Source of the DNA: Hysterangium stoloniferum
Taxonomy: Eukaryota > Basidiomycota > Agaricomycetes > Hysterangiales > Hysterangiaceae
Length of the DNA: 64,000 nt
Direction: 5' to 3'
Assembly (NCBI GenBank): GCA_015178975.1
Contig: WHVD01000075.1
Location: 124,001 to 188,000, forward strand
The notes below the pieces were generated by a model, which ran no database searches, had not been told where the DNA came from, and was given only the letters and a program-made list of their open reading frames with translations. Positions within the stretch are counted from its first letter, which is position 1. Every line of letters begins with the position of its first letter. Both the position numbers and the translations under genes were made by a program. Of this stretch, positions 43,872 to 55,883 are shown piece by piece.

Positions 43872-44744
43872 ATGGGTCCAAAGCCAATGCCGCAAAGGCC
43901 AATGCCAACCGCTGGGCCCTCCACAGGCAACCAATACTGGGTGCCTCTCACTGCTGCCCAAATTTTGGCACAGCGGGAGGAACAACGTCGACAGCAAGAG
44001 GAGGTGGAAAAGGAAGCCAGGGAGGTTGAGGAGGCATTGGATAGAGAGTACCAGGTGGCATTGGCCGCAGAGAAAGCGGATGAGGAGAAAAGGAAGAAGG
44101 ATGAGGAGGAGGCTGCATGGGTTACTGCGGAGAAAGCCTGGGTGGCTGCGGAGAGGGCCACAGTTGCCATGGGCAAAGTAAGTCCCATAGATACACCTTG
44201 TCAATTTTAACTGACTTGGTATTTTCAGTGCAAAGTGACAGAGGTCCAGTCAGAGTCCAAGGGGGAGCCAGAGAGTCCCCAGAAAGTAAGTCTCAGGTCT
44301 GTGGGAGGTCAGGGGAACTAACCAAATCAACAGAAGACAAGGAAGGCGGCACCAGTCCACCTACCAACTCGGAACAACCCACGGTGTTCCAGTTGTAATG
44401 ACCGGAACACTGAATGCAATCAGAAGTCTGGGTGGGCACTGGGCTGCTACCAGTGCATGCATCTCAAAGTGAGGTGCTCGCTTGTTCATGAGCAGCCCAC
44501 AGGGTCTGTGGCGCAGGACATTAGCAGGTCAGACGGGTTGTCCGGATTGGATGAGGTTTTGAGACAGATCGCTGAGGGCATAGAGGCCCAAAATGAGTTG
44601 CTCTGGAAGAGCAACAAGGTGCAGGTAGTGGTGGTGAACAAACTCTGCAGGCTCCGCTTGGAATATTACAAATTCCTGGTGGTGGAGTTCAGTGGCTATG
44701 CCTATGAGGAGCCGCAGATCGGGAGTTCCAAGGATGCTGGATAA
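43872..44744 (+). CDS. Zn2Cys6-like coiled-coil protein, antisense in Gypsy-3
   Basis: Three exons: 43,872-44,177, 44,229-44,285 and 44,334-44,744, joined by a 51-nt intron (GTAAGT...TTAACTGAC...TTTTCAG) and a 48-nt intron (GTAAGT...ACTAACC...CAACAG), all in frame. About 257 aa. It has a Pro-rich start, a long charged coiled coil (REEQRRQQEEVEKEAREVEE), then a cysteine cluster C-x2-C-x6-C-x9-C-x2-C-x6-C (CSSCNDRNTEC, CYQCMHLKVRC), which fits the fungal Zn(II)2Cys6 spacing, then a helical tail. After the TAA an acidic in-frame tail continues to 44,831, so the stop may be secondary. It lies between the Gypsy chromodomain end and 3' LTR, on the opposite strand. DNA binding is inferred from the motif only. 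Confidence 0.7.
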
Positions 44745-45036
44745 GATGAGGATGGGGTGCCCACAGAGATAATGGAGCTCCCTGAGGAGATGAAGGAGGT
44801 GGAGAAAGCTGAGGTAGGAACAGCCCCATAAATGTAGACGAATAAAATAATAAAACTTGATAATAATCTTTTGAAAATATAAGTAAAGCGTGAAAAAACA
44901 TAAGAATCAAAGTCTGCAGAAAATCTGCTTAGGGACTTGAAAGACATGTCAGAACCTGTAAAAGCAAAGAGAGACATAGGGTGACAGGGAATAATGAGAA
45001 TGAGTCCAAACATAACATGGGGTCTGCGGAGTGTGG

Positions 45037-45396
45037 TCAAAGAGAAGATAGTGGTCTGGGTTTGAGTGAGTAAGCTGTATGAAAGTCAGTAACAATTTCC
45101 ATGGCATTACCGAGTTCCATGGCCAAAATCCATGAAGTCTCTTCATCAGTGCCCTTGTAACCTGCCCACTTGACCAAGTAAAGCAGTTTACAAGTGTGTC
45201 GATGCTTGTCAATTTTCAAATCTAAAATTTGTGAGATTTCAAACTTGGGTTCTCTGTCAATAATGACCAGAGGAGGTGGAGATTGCACATGATCCGGGAT
45301 AGTGTTAGCAGTACAACGTTCTAACATAAAAACATGAAATACTGGGTGTACCATGCACATGCTATCCAGAAGCCGTAGGGTCCAAGAGACTGAACC
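45037..45396 (-). pseudogene. Gypsy-3 integrase C-terminus with chromodomain
   Basis: The minus-strand frame ends at 45,037. HPVFHVFMLE, the conserved start of the Gypsy integrase C-terminal module, is followed by a chromodomain (FEISQILDLKID, LLYLVKWAGYKG, EETSWILAMEL). Chromodomains direct chromovirus integration to marked chromatin. The rest of pol is lost at 45,396, where the segmental duplication begins, so the element is only a 3' piece. Confidence 0.85.
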
Positions 45397-46027
45397 TACT
45401 TAATGATATGGTCAATGCTTAAAAGATCCTATGTACACCTGATCACCCTCCACCTACCTTTTGGATCCTTAAGCAACTTTAAATCTTATAAGGATCCAAA
45501 AGAGTTTATTGGAGTTTATATAAGATAAGGCTCTACTACAGATCCTAAAATCTTTTGGAGAGAGGGGTTTTCCCGGTGTAACGCTCACACCAAGCTTCTG
45601 CTGTAATTTTTACATTCTACCATCTATAACAAAGATAATCTTGTCCTGTCTGTTACTGACCGAGTGAACAACAATCTTACAGTTTGGCAATTAACCTGTA
45701 TATCCAACCCCCGTGATCCTGCTAATCCGACCTGGTCACGACTCACGCGCGCGACTGACGTAGAGTGGCGTGCTAGCGAAGAGTTCTAAGGCTTAAATCT
45801 CAGATATAAGTATTCACAGACGGCGAAGTGCGACTTTGCTAAATAAGTAGATTGTAAATTATAATTTATCTCACGAGGGACGGCCCAATTTTAATTGTAA
45901 TGGGAACCAAGAAGGAACGCGCACTTGCGCTGCTGAAGAATCAAGCATTGAGGTAAAAATCAATTTATTTTCTCGACAAATTTGTTTGCATATTTCAAGG
46001 CGGTACAGATATGGATGACGGTAAAAT

Positions 46028-47760
46028 TTAGCATATAGGCACAGTGTTCTGAATGTAGAAACCTGCAGATTCCCGTATGTCCGGGACAGTGACACGGGGT
46101 AATTGAATCTCGAAGCTCTCTCTGAGGGCGGCCTCCTTGAGCGCCAAGCTCCACTGCTCCCGGGTCAAATAGTCAATATAAACAAGGCGTTTGTGTCCCA
46201 TTAGTTTATTGATGAGGTATTCCGTTTGGAAAAGATCACTTCCACGGACGACGAACCCCCCCTCCAACTGAACAAGTTGCTCCAGCTTGACGAGACAGCT
46301 GACTGTGGTGTCTGCCAAGAGACACTATAACAACGACGTTAATATTATATGTGAGCTCTATGTCTTGAAGTTGACGTACTGCTTCAACACGGGTAGGGTT
46401 GTACCACGACCCGTAAGGAATACAAAGCTGTTGGATGTGTGGGGAGGCCTCAACCAAGCGTTCAAATACCGAGAATTTTATAGAAAGCACATTCAAGACA
46501 CGCAGTGAAGTCATCGTTTGGATGGTGGGCAGGCATTTCGCTGCGATCGCGCATTCCAAGTAGTCCATTTGTTGAGCGTCATCCAAAGGGAACCAGTCGC
46601 CTAGAGGCCCGACATTGAACGGGGACCCAAGCACGAGGGAACGAAGTCCAGGCACGCTCTGTGGCTGGATAAAACCTGAGTGATTGCGCACAGTGCAAAC
46701 TCGCAAACGCTGGATGTTTTGATGGTTGTGGAGAAAAGTCGCGAAGGGGCTCTCTTCGCTTGCGTCGTAGTAATAGTCGCTCTCGGCGAATAGATCATCT
46801 GGAAATTCCGGGACTAGGTTAATCCTTGCTTCGAGCGTGAATTCGACCAGGAACCGCCAATGTGCACGTTCCCAGATAACTACAAGATCACAGTCGTCCG
46901 GTTGTATCATAAAATATACCTGTAGATGCTTCAATGCTGTGAGTTGCATCATCCAATCAACGAGATTATCAGATTCATGGTGCCAAAGGACATCATTGAT
47001 GGTGAGGCAAAACGTCGTAATATTGGGAAAATTTCCTAACTGAATATGTGAAAGGATTGACGACAAGTTGAACAAACTACGTGATGCTTACTGTGGAAAT
47101 AGGGTTGATTCTCACAGGCAACCCTATATTGTATTTATTGGGTAGAATAGCGTCCCAGTCGTCCATAAAGTCAAAATAAAATTCATCCAGATCGTTTCGT
47201 AGCCCAAGGATCTTGAACAGAACTCGGAAGGCACGTGTCACGGGTAGCTGGCAACTCCATCGAAAACGGCGCAGACGTGTCATAGGCTTTATGGCTCCAG
47301 CGAGCGCCACCACACTCTTCTCGTAGGCCTCTCGTTTACGGGGTGGATCGAAATCTCGTGGCGAGAAAGAGGGTATAATAGATTCAACGGGTGTGATAGG
47401 TTTACAGCGCACAACATCATTACAGTATGGAATACCTCCACGGTTGGCCCAGTAGTACGGCTTAGACCCACCCAACTCGTTGATTAGTTCGAGTGTTCGC
47501 GTTCGCGCAGCGTAATGGGGTCTTGAAGCAAGCAATTGCCATACGTCGATTCGGCGAGGGTCGCATCGAATATGGTTATAGTCCAGAACGGACGGAATAA
47601 TAATGCGGCGGAAAAGCTTCGATGTTAGCGCCAAACTCAGGAGATCCCGACGGTCCTCGACGTGACAGAGGATTATCTCGACGAGTTCCTCAGCACGAGT
47701 GAAAAGCGGTGGGCTGAGCGCGGGAACTGCTGGTTCTGTGGATGGAGATTCTGCAGACAT
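46028..47760 (-). CDS. F-box protein, copy 2 (three exons)
   Basis: Exons 47,760-47,092, 47,039-46,391 and 46,311-46,028; intron 1 is 47,091-47,040 (52 nt), intron 2 is about 46,390-46,312. About 533 aa. The F-box lies at residues about 20-60 (LFTRAEELVEIILCHVEDRR, LALTSKLFRR). Same leucine-rich remainder as copy 1, two codons shorter near 46,790. An in-frame ATG eight codons upstream (47,784) exists only in this copy, so the shared MSAESP start is preferred. Both copies keep open frames and conserved splice sites although the surrounding DNA is decaying, which suggests function or a very recent duplication. Target protein unknown. Confidence 0.85.
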
Positions 47761-47761
47761 T

Positions 47762-49568
47762 GGGGAAAAACGACGTGCTAGCAAGTGTCCCTGCGGACGG
47801 CAAGCGTCTACACAGCCAATATATATGCCCTCCGAGATCCCGTGTCATACCATGTTTATTATGGAAAGGCTTCCATCATGAAGCAAAAGGCGTCCTCATT
47901 CAATTAAAAGGAGCGCACGGGAACTCCCAAAGCTTGCCGAGAGATGCAAGATCTCCATCTTCAAATGACGATTTTTGGATTCTCTCAGGCTTATTATGAG
48001 CCAGGAAATACTGAAAGCCATGCGCTGTAAGCATGCAACAGATATATGCTGTGGTGAAGTCTTTTGGCGAGCCGAGGCAAGTACCCAAAACATAGTTACA
48101 GGTTATGGGTGACATAAAAATAGATTTCGGAATGTTCAGGGCGTCCCATTGATGACACAGCCGACCATGTGTCTCCGCTAAACTATGAAATTGGCCTTAG
48201 GTTGCGACATCAGGGGGTAAAGTATGTCTGGTATGTAGCATGCAATAGCAAGGTGACCATGACAACGCAAGGTCACCAGCGTCCACCAGAGCGCCGCTGG
48301 GCAGACCACTACCTTATCACTCGCCGCAATCAGTTGTCTCCGAAGATTGAACTTTGTTAGCTCAGGTAGAGGTGGCTAGTAACGGTTTTGAGCCGACGAA
48401 AGCTCTCATCAGGGGGATACCGCTACCGCTACCGTTTCGCCCTTCCAGAGTTACTGTTTAGGAGTCTACTACTGAGCCTGAGAGCCAAAGGGTGAAATTC
48501 GTGCCGTTGTACGCGTGCATCCAAATTCCGAGAATCTTGGCCAATGATGGGTAGTATACGGTTGGGCGGTACACCTGTCAGGAGAGGGAGGCTTCAACCC
48601 GTGATCAGCGATCACCAAAGCTGACAGGTCGTGTTCGGAGGGCCAGCAGGTTTCCCTGCTGGATCGAATTTTGTCGATGTCCATGCAGCAAGACGATGTG
48701 GACACTCCTCCTCGGTGGTTGCAGACACTACACATCTGAATCTCGCCGATCTACTCATGTTCCCATTTTCCCTGGAGTATACTCGAATGAATAGTGACGA
48801 GTGCCGCACGATCCCTAGCCTGCCGGGAGTAGTTCGGCACTCAACGTACAGCTGAGCGTAAGGAGTCGTCTCACGCCTTTGTTTCTCTTACAACGACTGT
48901 CGATTCCCAGTCTTTTCAAAAAAAAAAAAAGAAAAGAAAAAAAGAAAAAAAAACGTTCACTGACAACTTCACATTCTCATAAAGTTTAGCTAATTGGTTT
49001 ACCCACCCCCGCAGTAGTAGTAAAGCAGCATCATTCTTAAAATTAATTAGCGGAATAGCAGAGCGAGAGCTGTGATATGCACAAGGAAACCCGCCCTCCC
49101 GAGCGGCGGGTCTTCCCACGCATACGCGGAGAGCTGACTACCCAACCATACAGCTCTTCGCACAGAGATATTCCGATTTAGACAAAGCTGGAGAGTGAAA
49201 CCTGCCACGAGAAGCGTCACCATTCAGTCCTAGCACTCTGTCGTTGATTTCGGCAAGCCAAATCTTACACTTTCATTGCATGGAGTACCAGTTTGAACAT
49301 GTGAGACTTTCAAGCCAGGCGTATCGTCTACAATGGACCAGTAGTGTCTGGATGAATTCGGAAATGCATCTCAGGCCCGCAGTATTGCCTCCACAAAACC
49401 GTAGATCAGTGGCGGCGAATGTCCATCAGCACTCCTGGCTCGCATTGATTCTCGAAACACGTACTTGCCGATGTCAGAATGGGGACATGGAAATGGATGC
49501 TGCGGCCGCGCGGTTTTGTATTCTTCTGTGCGGTGTGATGTGTGGTTGGTGTTTTTTCCGTGATTCGT
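47762..49568. other. F-box copy 2 upstream spacer
   Basis: Matches 9396-11,005. Hairpin CCCGCC...GGCGGG at about 49,089-49,110. No supported gene. The bases at about 49,170-49,320 have no counterpart in copy 1. Confidence 0.5.
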
Positions 49569-51699
49569 AAGTCTTCATAGACTAGCAAGTAAGGAAAGAC
49601 CATCTGTATCAGGCTCGAAATCAGGTCTCTAGATCTAGGTAGAGGTGACCGTGAGCTTCGAATACTATACTTGATTTTGTACATTTTATTTTCTATCTCA
49701 ATACCCATTGCTAGGATGAGCGGAAGGATAAATGAATAGAGTGTATGCAACGATTAGTGCAGCCTGTGAGATAAAGCTTTGATTTACTTTCTTTTCGTTT
49801 TCCATATTTCGTAAATTTTTCTTTCGAGACCGAGGATGCATACAGCACATTGACAATGGTCGACAATAATCCAGTGTTGTCCTCTCATTGCAGTACGATA
49901 CTACTAACTCTAAATCCGATCCAGGTAAGCATACAACTTGATAATTTAAAATTCAACATGAATCATTCCAAAACCGCGAATAAACGCCCACCATCCTTCT
50001 CAGGTTAGATTTCCTGTGACTCTTCACAGTGGTGCAGGGTGGCGATAGCATTCACATAGTCTTCATATGATATTGGGATCATTAAAGCGCGGGGAGAGGG
50101 AAAACGGATAATTCTCCGGACGGGAGGCTGTGAGACGTGATCTTGGGAATGAGGGATGTGGGATATGGGTATGAGGTATTAGATATTAGCTATGATTAAA
50201 GCAAGATGGGCTTACGAGAACATGATTCCAGATGGGCTGAAATGAGCGGCGAATTGATGGAATGCCGTGCAGGCATACATTTAGTTCTTATTATTTGCGT
50301 AGGTGTTTGGAAACGAAACCTTGAGGAGTACGATGTGTCTAGTCGGTATCGAGTTACACTGCACTCTGACGAACAATATTCGAGAATATGGAAATGTTTT
50401 ACGTTTGATGCTATTCAAACTGTCTCAAAGCTGTCTATGTGTAAGCCTGGCGCCCCAGTCTTACGCTTTCACTCATTGTTCCCGCTATGTGTTCGCTCTT
50501 TGTTATGCGTTCACTCTTTGTTATGTGTTCCCTTTGTTCTTTGTTTCCTTTGTTCCCCTCTTTTGTTCTATTGCCACATTACCATGACTTATATAGCCCA
50601 GGATGTTTCCCTTCTCTCCAGACACCGTAGCTATACTTCCTGTATCCAGTCCTGTTCCAGACTATACACCGTGGTCCTGTCAACTTGTGTGACCGCCAGT
50701 GATCCCATTGACAACGGGATTCCACTATGTATCTTCCATGGGTTATCTATATGTGTACAGAGCTATAAATTCTCGCAACGCAGAAAACGCCACAGCTCCA
50801 TAACCTTTGGCTCACTGGCATGCAGCGTAGATTTGAGTCTGGTAAGCCAGAATAATTCATATTATTAACCAGGTCTAATTTGACACATTTCTTGAAATCC
50901 ATTGACTGCGGGACAAGTACAAGCTGAGACTACATACAAGGCTAAAAGTTCATCCAGTTATCCCTGAATGCCTTAAATGAAACTAGCTCGAATGATAGGG
51001 ACTTGAGGTAAGATATGGATACGTGGACAATAGAACAGTTGAATCACGGGGAAAAAAAAAGTCAAACCATATCATACCATACAGAATAATGAACATAGCA
51101 ATGATCTGTACTTACACTTTCACATATATACTACAGTGAACCATTTCAAAACTGACCACATCATCAATTTCCATATCCCATTCTGATGTCCGTATCTGTT
51201 TCGAGGATCAATAATAACTGGGAGTGCTAATCAAAATTCGCTGCAGCTGATCTACGACCTTATGATAGCAGAACTGCCAGCCTGAGATACATATACTAAT
51301 CTATCCAGAGATTACTGTACACCATTGTAGACTCTACACCTGGCTTGAAGGTCTCAGAGGTTCAGCCTTTTACTCCATGGTCTAAAATCAATGAATTTGG
51401 CTTGTGACATTAGAATCCGCAACAGGCCCTCTTCATTGGACGGGCATGCCCCAGTTATCTTACATGAAAAATTGGGCACATGATATCAATAATCGGCCAG
51501 GTATGTGTTATCCACAACCAGTACTCATGTTACAGTGTCAGCTATCACTCAATCATACCAGACATACTACATCAGGAAAATGGGGATATGTACAGTACCA
51601 TCTAGACCAACAAGGTCTTGTACAGACAGTCCACATAGTACACAAATATCGGCTAGCAGCTGGGGTATGCTTGGTGGGCCATAGTTGTAGGCTAGTAGG
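49569..51699. other. Spacer, no supported gene
   Basis: 49,600-49,700 has reversed similarity to the CTAGATTTAGAGAG block at about 11,147. A 220-codon frame (50,206-50,868) spans a T/C-rich stretch with repeats of CTCTTTGTTATG and shows no known domain, so I do not call it a gene. 51,150-51,230 is a reversed relative of the 24.4 kb repeat. Confidence 0.45.
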
Positions 51700-51952
51700 T
51701 GTTAGAAATCAAGACCCTAGTAGTATATCTAAGTCACATATTAGTGTATAACAGAATAAAGGTGTAGCTATGATGGATGTGTGATTTATGTATGGGGTAT
51801 GAACAATAAAGATATAAATAAGTGGCACAGTAGGAAAATTGAGGACAAAAGGGAATAGTGGCATAAAGAAATGAATGATTCCTTTGTGCATCCTAAAAAT
51901 GGATGCAGTTTTGGAGTCTGTTATCATTGTCCATGATGTATATGTTCCAACA
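51700..51952 (-). mobile_element. Possible Copia-type LTR
   Basis: 253 bp from TGTTAGAAATC to TTCCAACA. On the minus strand it would start TGTTGGAACATATA, preceded by a purine-rich CTGAGGAG, like a 3' LTR with its polypurine tract. Flanking 5-mers do not match and no partner LTR is in the window. Weak call. Confidence 0.4.
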
Positions 51953-52404
51953 CTCCTCAGTGTGGACAACAGACAACAGGTGACAATTAATGAGCTCCTC
52001 CTCACATGTGGGAGTCTTCACTTTGGCAGATGTACCATAAGACAAAGTCAGCTGCTTGAACACTACCATAAAAAAATGACAACAAACTGACACTTGTCAC
52101 TTTGACATTTTGGCAATAGATATGGGTTGGTGTAGCATATTGAGTGAAATGTGAGATGTAGTCAAGATAATGGAATAAACCATTCCAGAAAATGAGATTG
52201 TTTTACATACACTTCAATGTGTTGGGGCAGTCATGGCTGAAAATTAGAGTAAATTCCATTTGTGAATGATATGTAATTAGCCATGATCTGCCTGAAACTC
52301 CTCCCTCCTCCAGGGTTTCACTGCTTAGTCAGTCCATTGAATGCATCACTCCTCCTTGCATGCATGTCCATTTAAAATAAATCTTCAGTGCATGGAAGAG
52401 TATT
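51953..52404. other. Spacer, nothing recognised
   Basis: Short frames on both strands near 51,960-52,090 have no recognisable domain. The region ends at the TA target of Tc1-2. Confidence 0.4.
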
Positions 52405-52406
52405 TA

Positions 52407-53989
52407 CAGTGACTCACAAAATTGTCCCAATGTTTTACACTTTTTGATTGTTTGATGAATAACTCGAGAGCATTAACAGATATAAACAAAGTGTTGGTGT
52501 ATCAAACATAGTGTTTGATCATGGTTATACCACAAAAAAAGAATTATGTAATTCCCATCAATATCCATTGAGATATATGCAATTTAATATAATAACTCAT
52601 TGGGACAATTTTGAGAGTGCATATTAAAAATATAGCAATTGTAATTCTAGTACTTGGTATGACTTCCCTTGGCCTTAATAACTGCTTCTAGTCTTCTAGG
52701 CATACTTTCAATTAAATTCTGGCACACCTCTGGTGGAATATTAGTCCACACTTCCACCACTATCTCCCATATCCCCAAACTCCCTTGGGGACTGTTGGAT
52801 ATTTGGATAGCTCTCCATTGATGTTCAATAGGGCTAATGTCTGGAGATTGTGTAGGCCAGTCTAGGAGAGTGATATTGTTGTCCTCCATCCACTTCTTGG
52901 CCTTTTTTGAGGTATGTTTGGGATCATTATCCTGTTGAAAAATCACCTTCTCTCCAGAAATTCCATCTCCTCCAAGCTAGGCAGCATGTGGTTCTCCAAA
53001 ATAGATACATACTGGTCAGCATTCATCTTCCTCTCAACCTCTGCAAGGTGCCCCACTCTATTCCACCCCATACATCCCTATACCATGATGTTTCCTCCAC
53101 CAAATTTGACTGTTCCCTGTACCTCTCTCTGAATCAAACCCTCTCCCTTCTCTTTCCAGACCCACTACCTCCCATCTGATCCAAACCTGTTGATCTTGGT
53201 CTCATCTGACCAAATGACCCTCTTCCAGTCCCCCACAGTCCATTCCCTATACTTCTGGGCAAATGTCAATCTTGCCTTCCTATGCTTTATACTAAGCAAG
53301 GGCTTTTTCTTCTTCACCACAGCCTTGAATGAGCTTTTCTTATCTGAGGAAACTGGAGTAGAGATGATAGTGTTGATGTGTTTGGCAGCCTGAACAGCAT
53401 TAGCAGCCTTGCCAGTGGTAATTTGTGTAAGGATAACCCTCTGGTCTATGGCAGAAGCTTGAAAGGACAGCCAGCAGAAGGGGTCTGGTGATTGGGAAGG
53501 AGGTTTTAAGTATCCTAGAGACAGTAGACTTGCCAATACCAAGTTTGGAGGCAATATGATGAGTGGAGATGCCATTAGAGGCCAGAGAAAGAATATTTCT
53601 TTCTGAGCAGAGGAGATGGGGTGCATTGGAAATTATGAAGTTCTTAAATGATTAGCCTTGATTATATAGCTTGAATTCAAGTACTCATTAAGGTTCCAAA
53701 CCTTAATCAAACTATTTATTAAGGTTTGACAGCAATAGAATTGATGAAACATCAGATTCTGATATTTTCTGATGGAACCCACAAAATTGTCCCAATGAGC
53801 TATTATATTAAATTACATATATCTCAATGAATATTGATGGGAGTTGCATAATTCTTTTTTTTGTGGTATAGCCATGATCAAACACTATGTTTGATACACC
53901 AACACTTTGTTTATATCTGTTGATGCTCTCAAGTTATTCATCAAACAATCAAAAAGTGTAAAACATTGGGACAATTTTGTGAGTCACTG
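52407..53989 (-). mobile_element. Tc1-like element 2
   Basis: 1583 bp, ends CAGTGACTCACAAAATTG and its complement, flanked by TA (52,405-52,406 and 53,990-53,991). TIR blocks of about 215 bp again have an inverted inner copy of the tip (about 52,597-52,621 and 53,772-53,797). It contains a decayed DD34E transposase. Confidence 0.95.
52647..53626 (-). pseudogene. Tc1-like DD34E transposase 2 (broken)
   Basis: N-terminal part 53,626-53,165 (VKKKKPLLSIKHRKARL, WKRVIWSDETKINRFG). Stops and shifts follow between 53,165 and 52,946. C-terminal part 52,946-52,647 has QQDNDPKHTS and SPDISPIEHQW, with 34 residues between the second Asp and Glu. Ends SMPRRLEAVIKAKGSHTKY, as in Tc1-1. Inactive. Confidence 0.88.
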
Positions 53990-53991
53990 TA

Positions 53992-54187
53992 TAATGGATT
54001 ATGATGGCATCTAGCAGAGTATTTGTGAGGTAAAAATTGAGGTAGATATAGCATTTGAACAAGGAAGATATAGCACTCAGATAAGGAAGGTGTGGGAATC
54101 AAATGAGGAAAATATTGCACTCGGATGAGGAGAATGCTGCACTCAGATGAGGAAAATTCCTGTTATTGGCTAGAAAAACTTGCTGAG
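53992..54187. repeat. Short direct repeats, no gene
   Basis: Repeats of GCACTCAGATRAGGAAR at about 54,072, 54,118 and 54,142. Nothing else recognised. Confidence 0.4.
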
Positions 54188-54779
54188 TGTTAAGATCTAA
54201 GGTCAGAAAGGATAAAGGGGATCTACATATGTTGGGGGGCCAATGATAAGAATTGTACTAGTTGGGAGGTCTGACTGTATAAAACAAGTGGAGCTTGACT
54301 TCAATGTATGTGTTGCACTCTCACATGAACTGCTAAGGTGCTCTGACATTTCAAACAGAGCAAATAGTACAATGGAGACTAAAGACAACACTTAGCTCAA
54401 TTGACCAGAGGGCCAAAATACTAAGAATTGTGTGGGTAAGAGTTGTGGCTTGCTGATGACATCTTTGAGAGTATTAAGAAAAGAGTGAAGAGGACTTGAA
54501 CAAGAGGAGGGTAATCAAAGTTGTGTTTCAAACTAAAGAGCCATAACATATAAAGTACAGTGACTTACAAAATGTATCCAATGTTTTGCAGTTTCAACTT
54601 GTATAGCTTATACCCCAGTAGATAAAATTGTAAAAATCGCTGAAATATTTGCCAACATACTTTATCATGTATAATCCAAGACACCATAATGTCTTTATAT
54701 AATATCCATATATGGTAACAATATGAATATTTTAATAGAGAGGGGTCATTGGATACCTTTTGTCACTGACAGGCTTTTG

Positions 54780-55811
54780 GCAAGAAATTACTTATATTTA
54801 GTACTTGGTATAGCCACCTTTGCCTTTAATACATCTGCAACCCTCCTAGGCATACTTTCAATCAAATTCTGGCACACCTTTGCATCAATCTTGTACCATT
54901 CCTCCACCACCCTCTCCCAAAGCTCTTCCATCCCCTAGGGTGCATTTTCATACCCTGCCAACCTCCTCTTCAGGTGATTCCATAAGTGTTCAATGGGATT
55001 CAGGTCAGGAGATATGCTGGCCATGAGAGAACCCTGAAACCATTTTCTTGGAACCAATTCTGGGCCTTCTTGCAGGTATGCTTGGGGTCATTATCCTGCT
55101 GGAAGATGACATCATCTGCAGATTTACCATAATCCCTGAGGCTGGCTTGCAGGTCATCCTCCAGAATCTGTATATAGAGATCCCCATCCATCTGTCCATC
55201 AATCTTGCATGCATAACCAACCCCCCCCACAGCATGCACCCCCACATCATCAAAGATCCACCACCAAACTTCAGGGCTCCCTCAACCAGCCTGTCACTCA
55301 AGCCCTCCCCTGCCTTTTTCCACACCCACTTCCTACCATCTGACCCCAGCCTATTGATTTTTGTCTCATCAGACCATACCACCTTCTTCCAGTCCTCCAC
55401 AGTCCAATCCTGATGTGCCAAAGCAAAGTCCATCCTCTCCTTCCTATGCTTCTTAGAAAGAAGAGGCCTTTTCTTCTTTACCACAGGCTTCATCCCAGCT
55501 GCCTGGAGTCCATGACGTACTGTTTGAGGATTGAGTAACTGGTTGGTGATAGTGCAAAGTGCCTTTGTTGCATCTACAGCTGTATCAGCCTTCCCAGAAC
55601 TGATAAGATGTTGTGCAAAACGGATATTGGCTGTAGAGAGTTTGGAAGGATGACCACCAGAGGACTTAGAAAGGTGGGAGCAATGTTTAGAGTGAAGTCT
55701 AGAGATAGTAGCAAAGCTATATCCAGTGGAAACTGAAATATGTTTGGCAGAATGGCCAGCATCAAGTAGAAAAAGGATCTCTTGCTGGGCAGCAGGGGAC
55801 AGAAAATGCAT
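54780..55811 (-). pseudogene. Tc1-like DD34E transposase 3 (frameshifted)
   Basis: The frame starts at 55,811 (MHFLSPAAQQEI) with a helix-turn-helix (HISVSTGYSFATISRLHSKH), KKKRPLLSKKHRKERM and WKKVVWSDETKINRLG. A frameshift near 55,240 moves to the frame carrying QQDNDPKHTCKK. A further shift near 55,020 leads to PIEHLW and the end SMPRR...KAK near 54,790. It is the least damaged of the three transposases, with two shifts. Confidence 0.9.
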
Positions 55812-55883
55812 AGTTGAAATTAGAAGAATCTTAGCTGTGGGGGCCCTTCTACTTATACTTTAGCACAGCATGATCACATGACA

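Larger units (their letters stand above)
45397..49568. repeat. Segmental duplication, copy 2
   Basis: Partner of 7028-11,005. It carries the second intact F-box gene with the same flanks. Its left edge cuts Gypsy-3 pol. Its A-rich tract (48,918-48,953) is longer than in copy 1, and it keeps a GCGCCGCTGG insert at about 48,285 that copy 1 lacks. Confidence 0.88.

Noticed and set aside
43811-44204. Long frames on the minus strand and in another plus frame across 43.8-44.2 kb
   Set aside because: They overlap exon 1 of the Zn2Cys6-like gene, whose charged coiled-coil codons leave other frames open. Only the spliced plus-strand model extends through canonical introns into the cysteine cluster.
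45037-45360. Host chromodomain protein
   Set aside because: The HPVFH...MLE lead-in and truncated context are those of a Gypsy integrase tail.
50206-50868. 220-codon open frame
   Set aside because: It spans a T/C-rich, internally repeated stretch, shows no domain, and a conserved partner is lacking. Chance frame is more likely.
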